Shown: positions 49,013 to 58,649, counted from the first letter of the stretch. The stretch is 64,000 bases of DNA from Actinomycetota bacterium (GCA_040757835.1 JBFLWJ010000001.1:150836-214835), one strand, 5' to 3'. Made by a program: numbers and translations. Notes: generated by a model from the sequence alone, not told the origin.

Positions 49013-49930
49013 ATGCCGATCCCGGAAGTAGAGAAGATCTGGATGGACGGAGAGCTGGTGGACTGGGCCGAGGCCAAGATCCACATCCTAACGCATACCT
49101 TGCATTACGGCTCGGGGGTGTTCGAGGGCATCCGCGCCTACGAGACCCCGCGGGGGGCGGCGGTGTTCCGCCTCGCGGATCACATCAAGCGGCTCTACCG
49201 CTCCGCGTCCATCTACCATATGCCCATGCCCTACACGCAGGAGGAGATCATCGAGGCCACCAAGACGGTCATCCGCGCCAACGGCCTCAAGAGCTGCTAT
49301 ATCCGCCCCCTGGCCATCCGGGGTTACGGGGAGATGGGGCTGCATCCCCTGAACTCGCCGGTCAACGTGGCCATCGCGGTATGGCCCTGGGGCGCATACC
49401 TGGGGGACGAGGGCATAGAGCACGGTGTGCGGGCCAAGGTGTCGTCTTTCCGGCGTAACGAGTCCAACTCCATCCCCACGGCAGCCAAGGCCACCGGCCA
49501 GTACCTCAACTCCATCCTGGCCAAGATGGAGGTGGTGGAGGCGGGGTACGACGAGGCCATCCTGCTCAACATGCACGGCCACGTCGCGGACGGATCGGGG
49601 GAGAACGTGTTCGTGGTGCGCAACGGCGTGCTGCTCACGCCGCCCACCACTTCGGGCGCCCTGGAGGGGATCACGCGGGATTCCATCATCCGCATCGCCG
49701 AGGACTCCGACATCCCCTGCCGCGAGAAGGACCTGGCGCGCACCGACCTCTACACCGCCGAGGAGGCCTTCTTCACCGGCACGGCGGCGGAAGTGGTGCC
49801 CATCCGCACCGTGGACGACCGCGTCATCGGTGATCCCGGACCCATTACCCGGCGCATCCAGGAGAAGTTCTTCGCCATCGTCAAAGGCCGGGAGAAGGAG
49901 TACGAGAACTGGCTGGATTACGTGGATTGA
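49013..49930 (+). CDS. ilvE: Branched-chain amino acid aminotransferase
   Basis: 305 aa, class IV PLP enzyme. THTLHYGSGVFEGIRAYETP, the PLP lysine K159 in SIPTAAKATGQYLNS, and SGENVFVVRNGVLLTPP then GALEGITRDSII are standard IlvE motifs. It performs the last step for valine, leucine and isoleucine. Located 58 bp after leuB. Confidence 0.96.
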   Translation: MPIPEVEKIWMDGELVDWAEAKIHILTHTLHYGSGVFEGIRAYETPRGAAVFRLADHIKRLYRSASIYHMPMPYTQEEIIEATKTVIRANGLKSCYIRPLAIRGYGEMGLHPLNSPVNVAIAVWPWGAYLGDEGIEHGVRAKVSSFRRNESNSIPTAAKATGQYLNSILAKMEVVEAGYDEAILLNMHGHVADGSGENVFVVRNGVLLTPPTTSGALEGITRDSIIRIAEDSDIPCREKDLARTDLYTAEEAFFTGTAAEVVPIRTVDDRVIGDPGPITRRIQEKFFAIVKGREKEYENWLDYVD

Positions 49931-49975
49931 GCGTCGCCAAGACATCTCGCGCGCGGCTGTCTCTGGAGGGTTTGA

Positions 49976-51547
49976 TTGGCTGACACGGTCATACAGCTGT
50001 ACGACACCACCCTGCGCGACGGCGCGCAGATGGAGGGCGTGTCCCTGTCGGTCGAGGACAAGATAAAGATCCTGCGCCGCCTGGACGAGTTCGGCTTCCA
50101 CTACGTCGAGTGCGGTTATCCCGGCTCCAACCCCAAGGACGCCGAGTTCTTCCGCCGCCTCCCCGAGGTGGGGCTGAAGCAGGCAGTGCCCGTGGCCTTC
50201 GGCTCCACCCGCAAGGCGATGATCGGGACGGACAAAGACAAGGCCCTGGAGGACCTGCTGCGGGCGGAGACGAGCGCGGTTTGTATAGTGGGCAAGACCT
50301 GGGAGCTGCACGTGCGCACCGCTCTGCGCACCCAGCTCGACGAGAACCTGTACATGATCGCGGACACGGTGGACTTCGTGAAGCGCCGCGACCGCAAGGT
50401 CATCTACGACGCCGAACATTTCTTCGATGCCTACAAGAGCAATGCCCGCTACGCCATGGACACGGTGAAGGCGGCGGTGGAAGCCGGTGCGGACTGGGTG
50501 TGCCTCTGCGACACCAACGGCGGCACCCTCCCCTCAGAGGTGAGGGAGATCATGCGGGCGGTGCGGGACGAGATAGGAGTTCCCCTGGCCATCCACGCCC
50601 ACAACGACAGCGAGTGCGCCGTGGCCAACAGCCTGGTGGCGGTGGAGGAGGGGGCGACCATGGTGCAGGGCACCATAAACGGTTACGGCGAGAGGTGCGG
50701 CAACGCCAACCTCTGCTCCATCATCCCCGCCCTCATGCTCAAGATGGACCGCACCGCCGTCTCCGAGGACGATCTCTCCGGACTCACCGAGCTCTCACAT
50801 TTCGTGAGCGAGATCGTGAACATGAAGCCGAACTCCCACCAGCCTTACGTGGGCCAGAAGGCCTTCGCCCACAAGGGCGGCATGCATGTGAGCGCGGTCA
50901 CGCGCGAGCCCGAGACCTACGAACACATCCGGCCGGAGGCGGTGGGCAACGTGCAGCACATCGAGGTCTCCGAGCTCTCGGGCAAGAGCACCATCATCAT
51001 CAAGGGCAGGGAGCTGGGGCGCGACCTCACCCAGAGCCCGGAGAAGGTGCAGGAGATCCTGGACGCCATCAAGGAGATGGAGCACAGGGGATATCACTTC
51101 GAGGCGGCAGACGGGTCCCTGGAGCTGCTCATGCGCCGCCACCTGGGCATGCACAAAGTCTTCTTCCGCCTGGAGAGCTTCCGGGTGATAATGGAGAAGC
51201 GTGAGGACGGCAAGGTGATGACCGAAGCCACCATCAAGGTGCACGTGCGCGGCAAGCGGATCATCGCAACCGGGGAGGGCAACGGCCCGGTGAACGCCCT
51301 GGACACCGCGTTACGCCTGGCCATCGGCCGGGCCTACCCCGAGCTGGACGACATCGACCTCGAGGACTACAAGGTGCTCATCCTCAACCCGGAGAAGGCC
51401 ACTGCCGCCGTCACCCGCGTGCTCATCGAGAGCGGAGACGGCGAGAAGACCTGGGGCACCATCGGCCTCTCCGAGAACATCATCGAGGCCTCCTGGCAGG
51501 CCCTGGTGGACTCCATAGAGTACGGCCTCCTGCACCGCAAAGCCTAG
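49976..51547 (+). CDS. cimA: (R)-citramalate synthase
   Basis: 523 aa from TTG 49976 after GGAGGG. It has the DRE-TIM barrel (YDTTLRDGAQMEGVSLSVEDK), AIHAHNDSECAVANS metal site and a C-terminal LeuA dimer domain. The opening TTLRDGAQMEGVSLS and the HFFDAYKSN segment mark the CimA group rather than LeuA. It joins acetyl-CoA and pyruvate to start the threonine-independent isoleucine route; the same LeuCDB enzymes then give 2-oxobutyrate. The TAG stop coincides with the start of the next repeat element. Confidence 0.93.
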   Translation: MADTVIQLYDTTLRDGAQMEGVSLSVEDKIKILRRLDEFGFHYVECGYPGSNPKDAEFFRRLPEVGLKQAVPVAFGSTRKAMIGTDKDKALEDLLRAETSAVCIVGKTWELHVRTALRTQLDENLYMIADTVDFVKRRDRKVIYDAEHFFDAYKSNARYAMDTVKAAVEAGADWVCLCDTNGGTLPSEVREIMRAVRDEIGVPLAIHAHNDSECAVANSLVAVEEGATMVQGTINGYGERCGNANLCSIIPALMLKMDRTAVSEDDLSGLTELSHFVSEIVNMKPNSHQPYVGQKAFAHKGGMHVSAVTREPETYEHIRPEAVGNVQHIEVSELSGKSTIIIKGRELGRDLTQSPEKVQEILDAIKEMEHRGYHFEAADGSLELLMRRHLGMHKVFFRLESFRVIMEKREDGKVMTEATIKVHVRGKRIIATGEGNGPVNALDTALRLAIGRAYPELDDIDLEDYKVLILNPEKATAAVTRVLIESGDGEKTWGTIGLSENIIEASWQALVDSIEYGLLHRKA

Positions 51548-51658
51548 GGGTCAGGTCTTGGATTTTGGATACCGGGGTATGTAAGGTGCGACTTATCCTT
51601 ATCTAACTGGGTGTTTATTACCACTCATAATCCAAAATCCAAGACCTGGAATGACCCT
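51547..51658. repeat. MITE-like element after cimA
   Basis: 112 bp. Left arm 51547-51570 (GGGGTCAGGTCTTGGATTTT...), right arm 51630-51658 is its complement apart from a short insertion near the outer end. Starts on the G of the cimA TAG. Shares GGATACC-GGTAT next to the arm with the element at 57861, which is in the opposite orientation. Confidence 0.8.
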
Positions 51659-51673
51659 ATAAAGGAGATGATG

Positions 51674-52432
51674 ATGAAGCTGGCGAGATACACTTACGAT
51701 GGCCGCGTCTGCTACGGCGTAGTGGAGGGGGATGTCCTGCATGAGCTGGTGCGCCCGCCCTTCGGCGGCATCGAGACGCAGGGAAATACCCGCGGCCTCG
51801 CGGAGGTGGAGCTGCTGCCCCCCGTCTTCCCCCAGAAGATCGTCTGCGTGGGACTGAACTACCGCGACCATGCGGAGGAGTTCGGACTGCAGCTGCCCGA
51901 GGACCCAGTGCTGTTCATGAAGCCGCCCTCCGCCCTGCTTCCCCCGGGAGGCGCCATCGTCTACCCGGAGATGAGCGGACGCGTCGACTACGAGGCGGAG
52001 CTGGTGCTGGTGTGCGGGAAGGGATGCCGCAACGTCGCACCCGCGGACGCTCCTGAATACATCCTCGGTTACACCAGCGGGAACGACGTCACCGCCCGCG
52101 ACCTGCAGGTGAAGGACGGCCAGTGGACGCGTGCCAAGAGCTTCGACACCTTCTGCCCGCTAGGCCCCTTCGTCGACACCGACGTCGACCCCGCGGACCT
52201 GGCCATCGAGCTCCGGCTCAATGGCGAAGTGCGCCAGTCGTCGAACACCGGCAACATGGCCTTCAGCCCGGCGGAGCTGCTGAGCTTCGTCTCTCGCATC
52301 ATGACCTTCTATCCCGGCGACGTGATCATGACCGGTACCCCCTCCGGCGTAGGGGAGATGCACCCCGGCGATGTGGTAGAGGTCGTCATCTCCGGCCTCG
52401 ACCCCCTGAAGAACACAGTCGTTGCACCTTAG
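51674..52432 (+). CDS. Fumarylacetoacetate hydrolase-family protein
   Basis: 252 aa; of three consecutive ATGs the one at 51674 has the best spacing from AAAGGAG. The FAH fold is clear: CVGLNYRDHAEEFG, PVLFMKPPSALLPPG, DYEAELVLVCGKGCRNV with the metal Glu residues, GYTSGNDVTARDLQ and TGTPSGVGEMHPGDVVEV. Members hydrolyse or decarboxylate acyl-pyruvates and related 2-oxoacids; the substrate here is unknown. It follows the branched-chain block after a repeat element. Confidence 0.92.
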   Translation: MKLARYTYDGRVCYGVVEGDVLHELVRPPFGGIETQGNTRGLAEVELLPPVFPQKIVCVGLNYRDHAEEFGLQLPEDPVLFMKPPSALLPPGGAIVYPEMSGRVDYEAELVLVCGKGCRNVAPADAPEYILGYTSGNDVTARDLQVKDGQWTRAKSFDTFCPLGPFVDTDVDPADLAIELRLNGEVRQSSNTGNMAFSPAELLSFVSRIMTFYPGDVIMTGTPSGVGEMHPGDVVEVVISGLDPLKNTVVAP

Positions 52433-52545
52433 AAGGCGTGCCGGTTCCTCTGCAGGAGCATTTTGGCAAAGCCGCGCAGTGTCCGATAATCCAGAATGAA
52501 TACGACCGGCGCTGATTAAAGATGATAGTCGGAAAGGATGAAGAA

Positions 52546-52686
52546 ATGGGTTTCCTGATCTTCGTTCTATGTATAGTCCTCTTGCTTGTCGTCCCGGCTG
52601 TACTTGCTTGTGCGGCTTATGAAAACTGGAGAGAGAAGCGTAAAGAGTCAGGAAAAAAAGCCAGCAAGGAGATAAGCCCTTTTTAA
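52546..52686 (+). CDS. Small single-span membrane protein
   Basis: 46 aa from ATG 52546 (an in-frame ATG at 52522 is possible), with GGAAAGGA about eight bases upstream. One hydrophobic helix (residues ~2-24) ends in a Cys/Ala-rich patch, followed by a strongly basic tail rich in Lys, Arg and Glu. The DNA is less GC-rich than its neighbours. No family recognised; the size and layout fit small regulatory or stress membrane proteins. Confidence 0.55.
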   Translation: MGFLIFVLCIVLLLVVPAVLACAAYENWREKRKESGKKASKEISPF

Positions 52687-52690
52687 GACT

Positions 52691-52780
52691 TTGAAGTATA
52701 GCCCAATATATCTTTTCGTACTCGCTGGAGCCTTTTTAGCGGTTTCCCTGGCGACATTGATAGTGCTATTGGTGAAATGA
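52691..52780 (+). CDS. Possible 29-aa hydrophobic peptide
   Basis: A TTG-started frame of 29 codons (KYSPIYLFVLAGAFLAVSLA... then a short hydrophobic end and Lys) ends one base before the next gene's ATG. It could encode a tiny membrane peptide coupled to the gene at 52782. No strong ribosome site is present, so this is tentative. Confidence 0.25.
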   Translation: MKYSPIYLFVLAGAFLAVSLATLIVLLVK

Positions 52781-52781
52781 C

Positions 52782-53768
52782 ATGGAGACGGATTACAAGC
52801 GGGCCATAAAGTACGCGCTGGAGGAGAAGCGGCTGTGGGCCGCGGGGCTCATCGCCGCCCTGGCTTTTTCCCAGGCGTGGTGGATCGTCTTCGGCTGGGG
52901 TCCGGAGTACCTGGGCGAGCGGTGGGAGCGGGCGCTGGGAGGGCGCCTGGGGGAAGCCGGCGCCTTCTTCGCCTTCTTGCTGGCGGCGCTGGCCGCCTTC
53001 GTGGTCTTGAAGGCATTTGGCTACCTGGGCGAGATGCTCCTGGTGCGCCAGGTGGCGGACGGGCAGATAGGTGAGATCCCCGCCTTCACCCAGGCCTTCT
53101 CCGGGTCGCAGCGCCGGTACCTCCCCTTCGCCGTTACCCTGCTCCCCTGGGACGCGCTGCGTATCGCCCTCATATATGCGCCCGCCGTGATCATCGCGCT
53201 GTGGGACAGGTGGGACCCCAGCCTGGACCACATCTTCCTCTACCTAGCGGTCATCCTGCTGTGGTTCGCGGTGATGGTGGCCTCGGAGTTCTTCGTGGGC
53301 ATAACGGCGGCGCTGGCGGCGCGGTTCTCCCTTCTGGATGGAAGGGCTATTGGTGAGGCCTGGCGGGAGGGTTGGGGACTACTCCGCGCCCATACCATGA
53401 AGTGCGGGTTGGTATGGCTGCAGGTTCTCGCCGCCGCCGCAGCTTTCGTGGTCGTCGCCTGGCCGCTCTCCGCCCTGCTGCCATGGGTGGCCGACCAGGT
53501 CGCCGACCCCATCGGGTTCGCTCCCGCGCGGTGGCTCATGCGCATCATAGCTTACGTCCTGCTGGCAGGTGGCCTCATCGTCATGCAGGCCGGAGTGCAG
53601 TGTTACAGGTCGTCGCTATGGACCATGACCTATCTCCGGCTAGTGGGAGAGGGCACAGGCGAGAGCTTGGGCCCCATTCCCCTGGACTCAAGGGACGACG
53701 TGGAGACCTTCCAGCCGCCCCTCACCGACCTGCCGGGACCTCCCCCGGACTTCATGCCCTCTTCCTGA
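52782..53768 (+). CDS. Polytopic membrane protein, unknown function
   Basis: 328 aa with about six hydrophobic segments (near residues 20-38, 60-80, 115-135, 148-172, 205-232 and 245-268) and a Pro-rich polar C-terminus. An amphipathic N-terminus (YKRAIKYALEEKRLW) precedes the first helix. The layout with long helices and GEAWREGWGLLRAH between them resembles DUF-type membrane domains found near polysaccharide or lipid enzymes, but I cannot name a family. Followed by a 145-bp gap and the secreted glycosidase-like gene. Confidence 0.75.
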   Translation: METDYKRAIKYALEEKRLWAAGLIAALAFSQAWWIVFGWGPEYLGERWERALGGRLGEAGAFFAFLLAALAAFVVLKAFGYLGEMLLVRQVADGQIGEIPAFTQAFSGSQRRYLPFAVTLLPWDALRIALIYAPAVIIALWDRWDPSLDHIFLYLAVILLWFAVMVASEFFVGITAALAARFSLLDGRAIGEAWREGWGLLRAHTMKCGLVWLQVLAAAAAFVVVAWPLSALLPWVADQVADPIGFAPARWLMRIIAYVLLAGGLIVMQAGVQCYRSSLWTMTYLRLVGEGTGESLGPIPLDSRDDVETFQPPLTDLPGPPPDFMPSS

Positions 53769-53913
53769 ATATAACCCGAGGCCATCGGCCGCAGAACCCG
53801 GTATCCTCACCGCGTTGGCGAACGGGCACCGTTAATGCGGTCCCTCCTTATACCGATGGAGATAATATATAGGTAATGGTATAGAGAACGGCCACGGACT
53901 ACGCGGGGATCCC

Positions 53914-56900
53914 ATGCGCAGACCGTCACATCGCCCAAGGACAGTGTCATTCGTACTCACGATGGTGCTCTGCCTGTGCCTGGCTCCCGTGCCTGCCGCC
54001 GCCGCCGCTTCCCACCTCCAGGTGTGGGCGGTCTCCGACTGCGACAAGGTGTTGCGGAACGCGCCTCCCCTGACCGCTTCCGCCGTATGGTCGCAGGAAT
54101 CGGGGCGTGTGAACTTGCGTTCGGCACGCAACGAGTACGTGGCCTTCCAGGCCATGATCACCGCGCAGGGAGCGGAGCTGCATGGTGTGAACGCATCGCT
54201 GGGCGGGCTGACCGGCCCGGGCGGCACCATCCCGGCCTCGGGCGTGAGCCTGTTCCGCGAACACTACCTGCACGTCACGGAGCCATCCACGGCCATGTAC
54301 GGCGAGCAGTCAACCACTGGCCCCGGCTGGTACCCCGACCCCCTGGTACCCTTGGACGCGCCGGACGGCGGCGCGCCATTCGATGTCCCCGAGGGGGATA
54401 ACCAGGGTATTTGGGTGGATATCTATGTCCCCTCCACCACGGCCCCGGGGACGTACCGGGGAGAGATGCGCATCACCGCGGTGGGCGAGACCGCGGTGAT
54501 CCTCCCGGTTGAGCTGGAGGTATGGGGCTTCACGCTACCGCAGGAGACCCACCTGCCGTCCTTCTTCATGTACCAGCCCGGCCAGGTGGCGGATGCCCAC
54601 GGCGTGGACAAGTACGGCGATGAGTACCTGGACATCGAGGCCGCGTACCTGCGCATGGCCCGCGCCCACCGCATGAACGCGTCCACCTCCATTTATCCCG
54701 AGGTGCACGGCACCGGGAACGCCACCACCGTCGTCTGGGACTCGTGGCACGACGACCTCGCCTCCCGGCACCTGGACGGCACCGTCTACCCGGACGGGCG
54801 GGGGGACGATCTCTACGCCCTGCCCATCGGCCGGGACAACCCCGACCCCGCCGAGCACGGGGGGCTGGGAAGCGCGGAGTTCGAGGCCACCTTCATCTCC
54901 ATGCTGCGGCAGTTCCGCGACCACTTCCAGGCGCGCGGCTGGTTCGGCCGCTCTTTCCTCTATATCGTGGACGAGCCCAACGATGCCGACGCCTACGACC
55001 TGGTGCGTTACTACGGGGACCTGGTGGACGGCTCCGGGACGGGCTTCCCCCTCATGGTCACCGAGGGGCCGGTGCCGCAGGAGGCGGGGTGGGGCAGTCT
55101 GGCCGGCTACGTGGACATCTGGTGCTGCGGCGGCGATGCCTGGCCGGGTCCCATGCAGGAGCGGCAGGCCCTGGGGGAGCGCGCCTGGACCTACAACGGG
55201 GGCGAGCCGTACGCCGGCAGCCAGATCATAGACACGACGGGGGTGGCCCCGCGCACCTGGGCCTGGATCGCCCAGCGCTACGGCGTGGAGTGCTGGCTGC
55301 TCTGGGACGTCTGCTATTTCCACGACCTCTACAACGGCGAGACCGACAACGACGTGTGGAGCGACCCCGTAACCTACGACCAGCGCCACTCCGGCACCAC
55401 CTGGCCCGACTGGGGCAACGGCGACGGCACCCTCTTCTACCCCGGCGCCCCCAGGGGCATCGCCGGGCCGGTCGCGTCGGTGCGCATGAAGGCGTGGCGG
55501 CGGGGGGCGCAGGACTACGAGTACATGTGGCTGCTGCGGCAGCAGGGCCAGGGGGCGCTGGTGGATGAGCTGGTGTCCGGGTTGGTGCCCTACGCCTTCG
55601 GGGACGCCGAGGGCAGGGCTACCGGCTGGAGCGACGATGTGGCGGCCTGGGAGGCGGCGCGCGCGAGCATGGGCGAGGCGCTTGCCGCCCATTCCGAATA
55701 CCCGTACCGTTACTATTTCGCCGAGGGATACACGGGCGCCGGGTTCCAGGAGTACCTCTGCCTGGGCAACCCCGGCCCCTCTGAAGCCCATGTCTTCATC
55801 GACTATTTCTTCTCCGGCGGGGGCGGGTCGTCGCAGGCCCTCACCGTGCCCGCTGCCTCGCGTCGCACCGTGGACGTGAACGCCTGGGTGGGGGAGGGAC
55901 GCGAGGTGGCGGCGGTGGTCTATTCCGACCGGGACATCGGGGCGGAGCGCCCCATGTATTTCAGTTACGGACCGGGATGGACCGGCGGCCATGACGTGGC
56001 GGGCGCCGCCTCTCCATCGCAGGAGTGGTTCTTCGCCGAGGGCTATACGGGGCAGGGTTTCGACCAGTGGGTTTGTGTGCTCAACCCGGGAGACGCCCCC
56101 GCCGACCTCACCTTCCGCTTCCAGACCGAGGAGGCGGGGGAGGTGGTGCGCGACGGGGGGAGCGTCCCCGCCCGCAGCCGCCGCACCTACCTGGTGAACG
56201 ACCTGCTGGGTGCGGGACTCCAGAACTCGCTGCAGCTATCGTCCAGCCACCCCGTGGTCGCGGAGCGCCCCATGTACTTCGACTACCGTAACGGCGCCTA
56301 CGGCTGGAACGGCGGCCATTGCGTCATGGGGGTGCCCGCCCTGTCGGGGGAGTATTTCTTCGCCGAGGGCACCACCCGCGCCGGCTTCGAGGAATGGCTG
56401 ACCCTGCAGAACCCCGGGGATGGTCCCATCACCGTGGAGGCCGATTACCAGCTGGGCGCGGGGCAGGGGGAGCCGGTGCACCGTTCCTACACCGTGGAGG
56501 GCGGCAGGCGCCATACCATATACGTGGCCGGCGAGGTGGGGGAGGAGAAGGACGTCTCGGTGCATATCCACAGTGATGCCGACTTCCTGGCCGAGCGCCC
56601 CATGTACTTCCGCTACCGTGGCTTCGGGGCGGACTGGGACGGGGGGCACTGCGCCGTCGGGGCTCTCTCCACCGCATCCGACCTCTTCTTCGCCGAGGGG
56701 TACACCGGCGGAGATTTCCATACCTGGCTGTGCCTGCAGAACCCCTACGGCGGCGATGCACGGGTGGAGGTGTTCTTCTTCACCGAGGAGGTGGGGGCGC
56801 TGCCGCCCGTGGCGCTGACCGTGCCCGCCTACAGCCGGGTCTCGCTGAGGGCCAACGACCTGGCGGGCCCCGGTTATCAGCTATCGACCCGGGTGAGCGT

Positions 56901-57861
56901 GGTCTCGGGCCCGCCGGTGGCAGCCGAGCGCCCCATGTACTTCTCCTGGGCAGGGCGCGACGGCGGGCACGACGGCGCAGGCCGCTCCCTGCCGCCGCCG
57001 GCCATCGCGGGCGCGGATGACTTCGCATACCAGCTGCAGGACGTGGACCTCTCGCAGATGGGAGCCTCCCGTTTCGACCTGGTGGTCATGGACTTCTCGG
57101 CCGACGGCAGCGAAGCAGGCCGTTACTCCGCCTCACAGATAGATGCCCTCAAGCACAGCGCCGGGGGAGAGAAAACGGTCCTGGCTTACGTGAGCATCGG
57201 GGAGGCGGAGACTTACCGCTGGTACTGGAGGAACGCCTGGGACGCCGACCACGACGGCGTGCCCGACCCCTGCGCCCCGGCGTGGCTGGGGCCGGTCGAC
57301 CCGGATTGGGAGGGCAATTACTACGTGCGTTACTGGGACCCGGACTGGCAGGCCATAGTCGTGCAGTATCTGGATAAGGTAATGTCCGCGGGTTTCGACG
57401 GGGTCTACCTCGACCTCGTCGACGCCTACGAGTTCTGGGAGCCGGGCGGGGACAGCGGCCTCGACCGCGCCACCGCGAAGGAGGAGATGGTGGAGTTCGT
57501 GAAGTCCATCGCCTCCCACTGCCGGGTGGACAAGGGCAGGGCGGGTTTCGCGGTATTTCCCCAGAACGGGGAGGGCCTGGCCGTCTACCCGGATTACGTG
57601 CAGGCGATAACCGGCATCGGAAAAGAAGACCTCTACTACAACGACGACGCACCCCAGCCGGTGGGATATACGCGGGAGGCCGAAGGTTACCTGGACACCA
57701 TCCTGCGGGCGGGACGCGTGGTGCTGGTCACCGACTACCCCTCCCAGGCCGCGCTGATCGACGACTTCTACGAGCGCACGGAGGAAAAGGGCTACATCCC
57801 CTACGCCACCGTGCGCGACCTCGACTTCCTCACCATCAACCCCGGCCACGAACCCGATTAG
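53914..57861 (+). CDS. Secreted protein with GH123-like and GH114-like modules around four FAEGYTG repeats
   Basis: 1315 aa. A signal peptide (about 1-32, ending AAAAA) is followed by a DUF4091/GH123-like region (about 35-590) with a beta-sandwich and a barrel. The latter contains FLYIVDEPND (D353-E354; GH123 enzymes use an adjacent Asp-Glu pair) and the C-terminal SVRMKAWRRGAQDYEYMWLL. Four ~105-aa FAEGYTG/ERPMYF/GGH modules span about 599-1030. The C-terminal barrel (about 1035-1315) matches the GH114 endo-alpha-1,4-polygalactosaminidase family: VLAYVSIGEAETYRWYW, GVYLDLVDAYEFW. Both enzyme families act on galactosamine glycans, so a shared target is plausible. No cell-wall anchor is visible. 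The TAG stop overlaps a repeat element. Confidence 0.85.
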   Translation: MRRPSHRPRTVSFVLTMVLCLCLAPVPAAAAASHLQVWAVSDCDKVLRNAPPLTASAVWSQESGRVNLRSARNEYVAFQAMITAQGAELHGVNASLGGLTGPGGTIPASGVSLFREHYLHVTEPSTAMYGEQSTTGPGWYPDPLVPLDAPDGGAPFDVPEGDNQGIWVDIYVPSTTAPGTYRGEMRITAVGETAVILPVELEVWGFTLPQETHLPSFFMYQPGQVADAHGVDKYGDEYLDIEAAYLRMARAHRMNASTSIYPEVHGTGNATTVVWDSWHDDLASRHLDGTVYPDGRGDDLYALPIGRDNPDPAEHGGLGSAEFEATFISMLRQFRDHFQARGWFGRSFLYIVDEPNDADAYDLVRYYGDLVDGSGTGFPLMVTEGPVPQEAGWGSLAGYVDIWCCGGDAWPGPMQERQALGERAWTYNGGEPYAGSQIIDTTGVAPRTWAWIAQRYGVECWLLWDVCYFHDLYNGETDNDVWSDPVTYDQRHSGTTWPDWGNGDGTLFYPGAPRGIAGPVASVRMKAWRRGAQDYEYMWLLRQQGQGALVDELVSGLVPYAFGDAEGRATGWSDDVAAWEAARASMGEALAAHSEYPYRYYFAEGYTGAGFQEYLCLGNPGPSEAHVFIDYFFSGGGGSSQALTVPAASRRTVDVNAWVGEGREVAAVVYSDRDIGAERPMYFSYGPGWTGGHDVAGAASPSQEWFFAEGYTGQGFDQWVCVLNPGDAPADLTFRFQTEEAGEVVRDGGSVPARSRRTYLVNDLLGAGLQNSLQLSSSHPVVAERPMYFDYRNGAYGWNGGHCVMGVPALSGEYFFAEGTTRAGFEEWLTLQNPGDGPITVEADYQLGAGQGEPVHRSYTVEGGRRHTIYVAGEVGEEKDVSVHIHSDADFLAERPMYFRYRGFGADWDGGHCAVGALSTASDLFFAEGYTGGDFHTWLCLQNPYGGDARVEVFFFTEEVGALPPVALTVPAYSRVSLRANDLAGPGYQLSTRVSVVSGPPVAAERPMYFSWAGRDGGHDGAGRSLPPPAIAGADDFAYQLQDVDLSQMGASRFDLVVMDFSADGSEAGRYSASQIDALKHSAGGEKTVLAYVSIGEAETYRWYWRNAWDADHDGVPDPCAPAWLGPVDPDWEGNYYVRYWDPDWQAIVVQYLDKVMSAGFDGVYLDLVDAYEFWEPGGDSGLDRATAKEEMVEFVKSIASHCRVDKGRAGFAVFPQNGEGLAVYPDYVQAITGIGKEDLYYNDDAPQPVGYTREAEGYLDTILRAGRVVLVTDYPSQAALIDDFYERTEEKGYIPYATVRDLDFLTINPGHEPD

Positions 57862-57967
57862 GGGTCAGGTCTTGCTTCTTGGATTTTCCTCTACCACGTA
57901 CTTGCAGCTAGAAGTCCATGTTTTCGGTTTAGGATACCGTGGTATCCAAGAAACAAGACCTGACCCC
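57861..57967. repeat. MITE-like element after the glycosidase-like gene
   Basis: 107 bp with 24-bp terminal inverted repeats differing at one base: left 57861-57884 (GGGGTCAGGTCTTGCTTCTT...), right 57944-57967. It starts on the G of the TAG stop and ends 7 bp before the stop of the convergent gene at 57975, so it may also act as a two-way terminator hairpin. Confidence 0.85.
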
Positions 57968-57974
57968 ATAAACT

Positions 57975-58649
57975 CTATTTGGTGACTTTGTAGAGGAGCC
58001 AGACCACGTCGCCGTCCAGCTTCTCGACCCGCTGCAGGCGCAGGCCGATGACGCCTTCCGCCGCCTCCAGTTCCGGTGCGATGAAGATAGAGCGCAGCTC
58101 GCTCCCCCCCACCAGGCAAGGGCTTAAGAGCACGCTCACCTCGTCCACCAGTCCCTCTCGCAGCAGCACGCCGTTCAAGGTGCCGCCGCAGTCCGCGCGC
58201 ACCACCTCCACCCCGTAGCGGGTATTGAGCTCCTCCAGGGCCGCGCGCAGGTCGACATGGTCGTCCCCGGCGATGATGTAGTCAACCCGCAGCTTCTCCA
58301 GGTAATCCAGGTACTCCCGGGGCGTGGACCTTGAGACCAGGGCTACGGCGTCCCGCCAGTACTGCTCCTCGCGCAGCAGGTGCCAGACGCGCACGCGCCC
58401 CCTGCTGTCCGGCACCACCAGAAGGGGGAGGTCGCTGGTCCCGTCTCGCTGTGGCGGTTCGTAATCTTCGCCGACCTCCCGGAGCCCTGCCTCCTGCGGG
58501 TAACCGGTGACGATGGTATTGGAGCCCGCCAGGGTGGCCTCCTCCCCGAAAGAGGAGGCTACCCCGTAGAAGAGCGCCAGGTCTGGGGTTATCCAGTCGA
58601 AGCGCCCGTCGACGCTCACCTGGTTGTGGATGATCACTCGCGGCAGCAT
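57975..58649 (-). CDS. RibD C-terminal / dihydrofolate reductase-fold protein
   Basis: 224 aa. The RibD_C fold is seen in PRVIIHNQVSVDGRFDWI at the start, ATLAGSNTIVTG, VDYIIAGDDHVDLRAALEEL, and VVRADCGGTLNGVLLREGLVDEVSVLLSPCLVGG. The family reduces the pyrimidine intermediate of riboflavin synthesis or similar compounds with NADPH. The deaminase half of RibD is absent and no rib genes are near, so the substrate is open. Confidence 0.88.
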   Translation of the reverse strand: MLPRVIIHNQVSVDGRFDWITPDLALFYGVASSFGEEATLAGSNTIVTGYPQEAGLREVGEDYEPPQRDGTSDLPLLVVPDSRGRVRVWHLLREEQYWRDAVALVSRSTPREYLDYLEKLRVDYIIAGDDHVDLRAALEELNTRYGVEVVRADCGGTLNGVLLREGLVDEVSVLLSPCLVGGSELRSIFIAPELEAAEGVIGLRLQRVEKLDGDVVWLLYKVTK

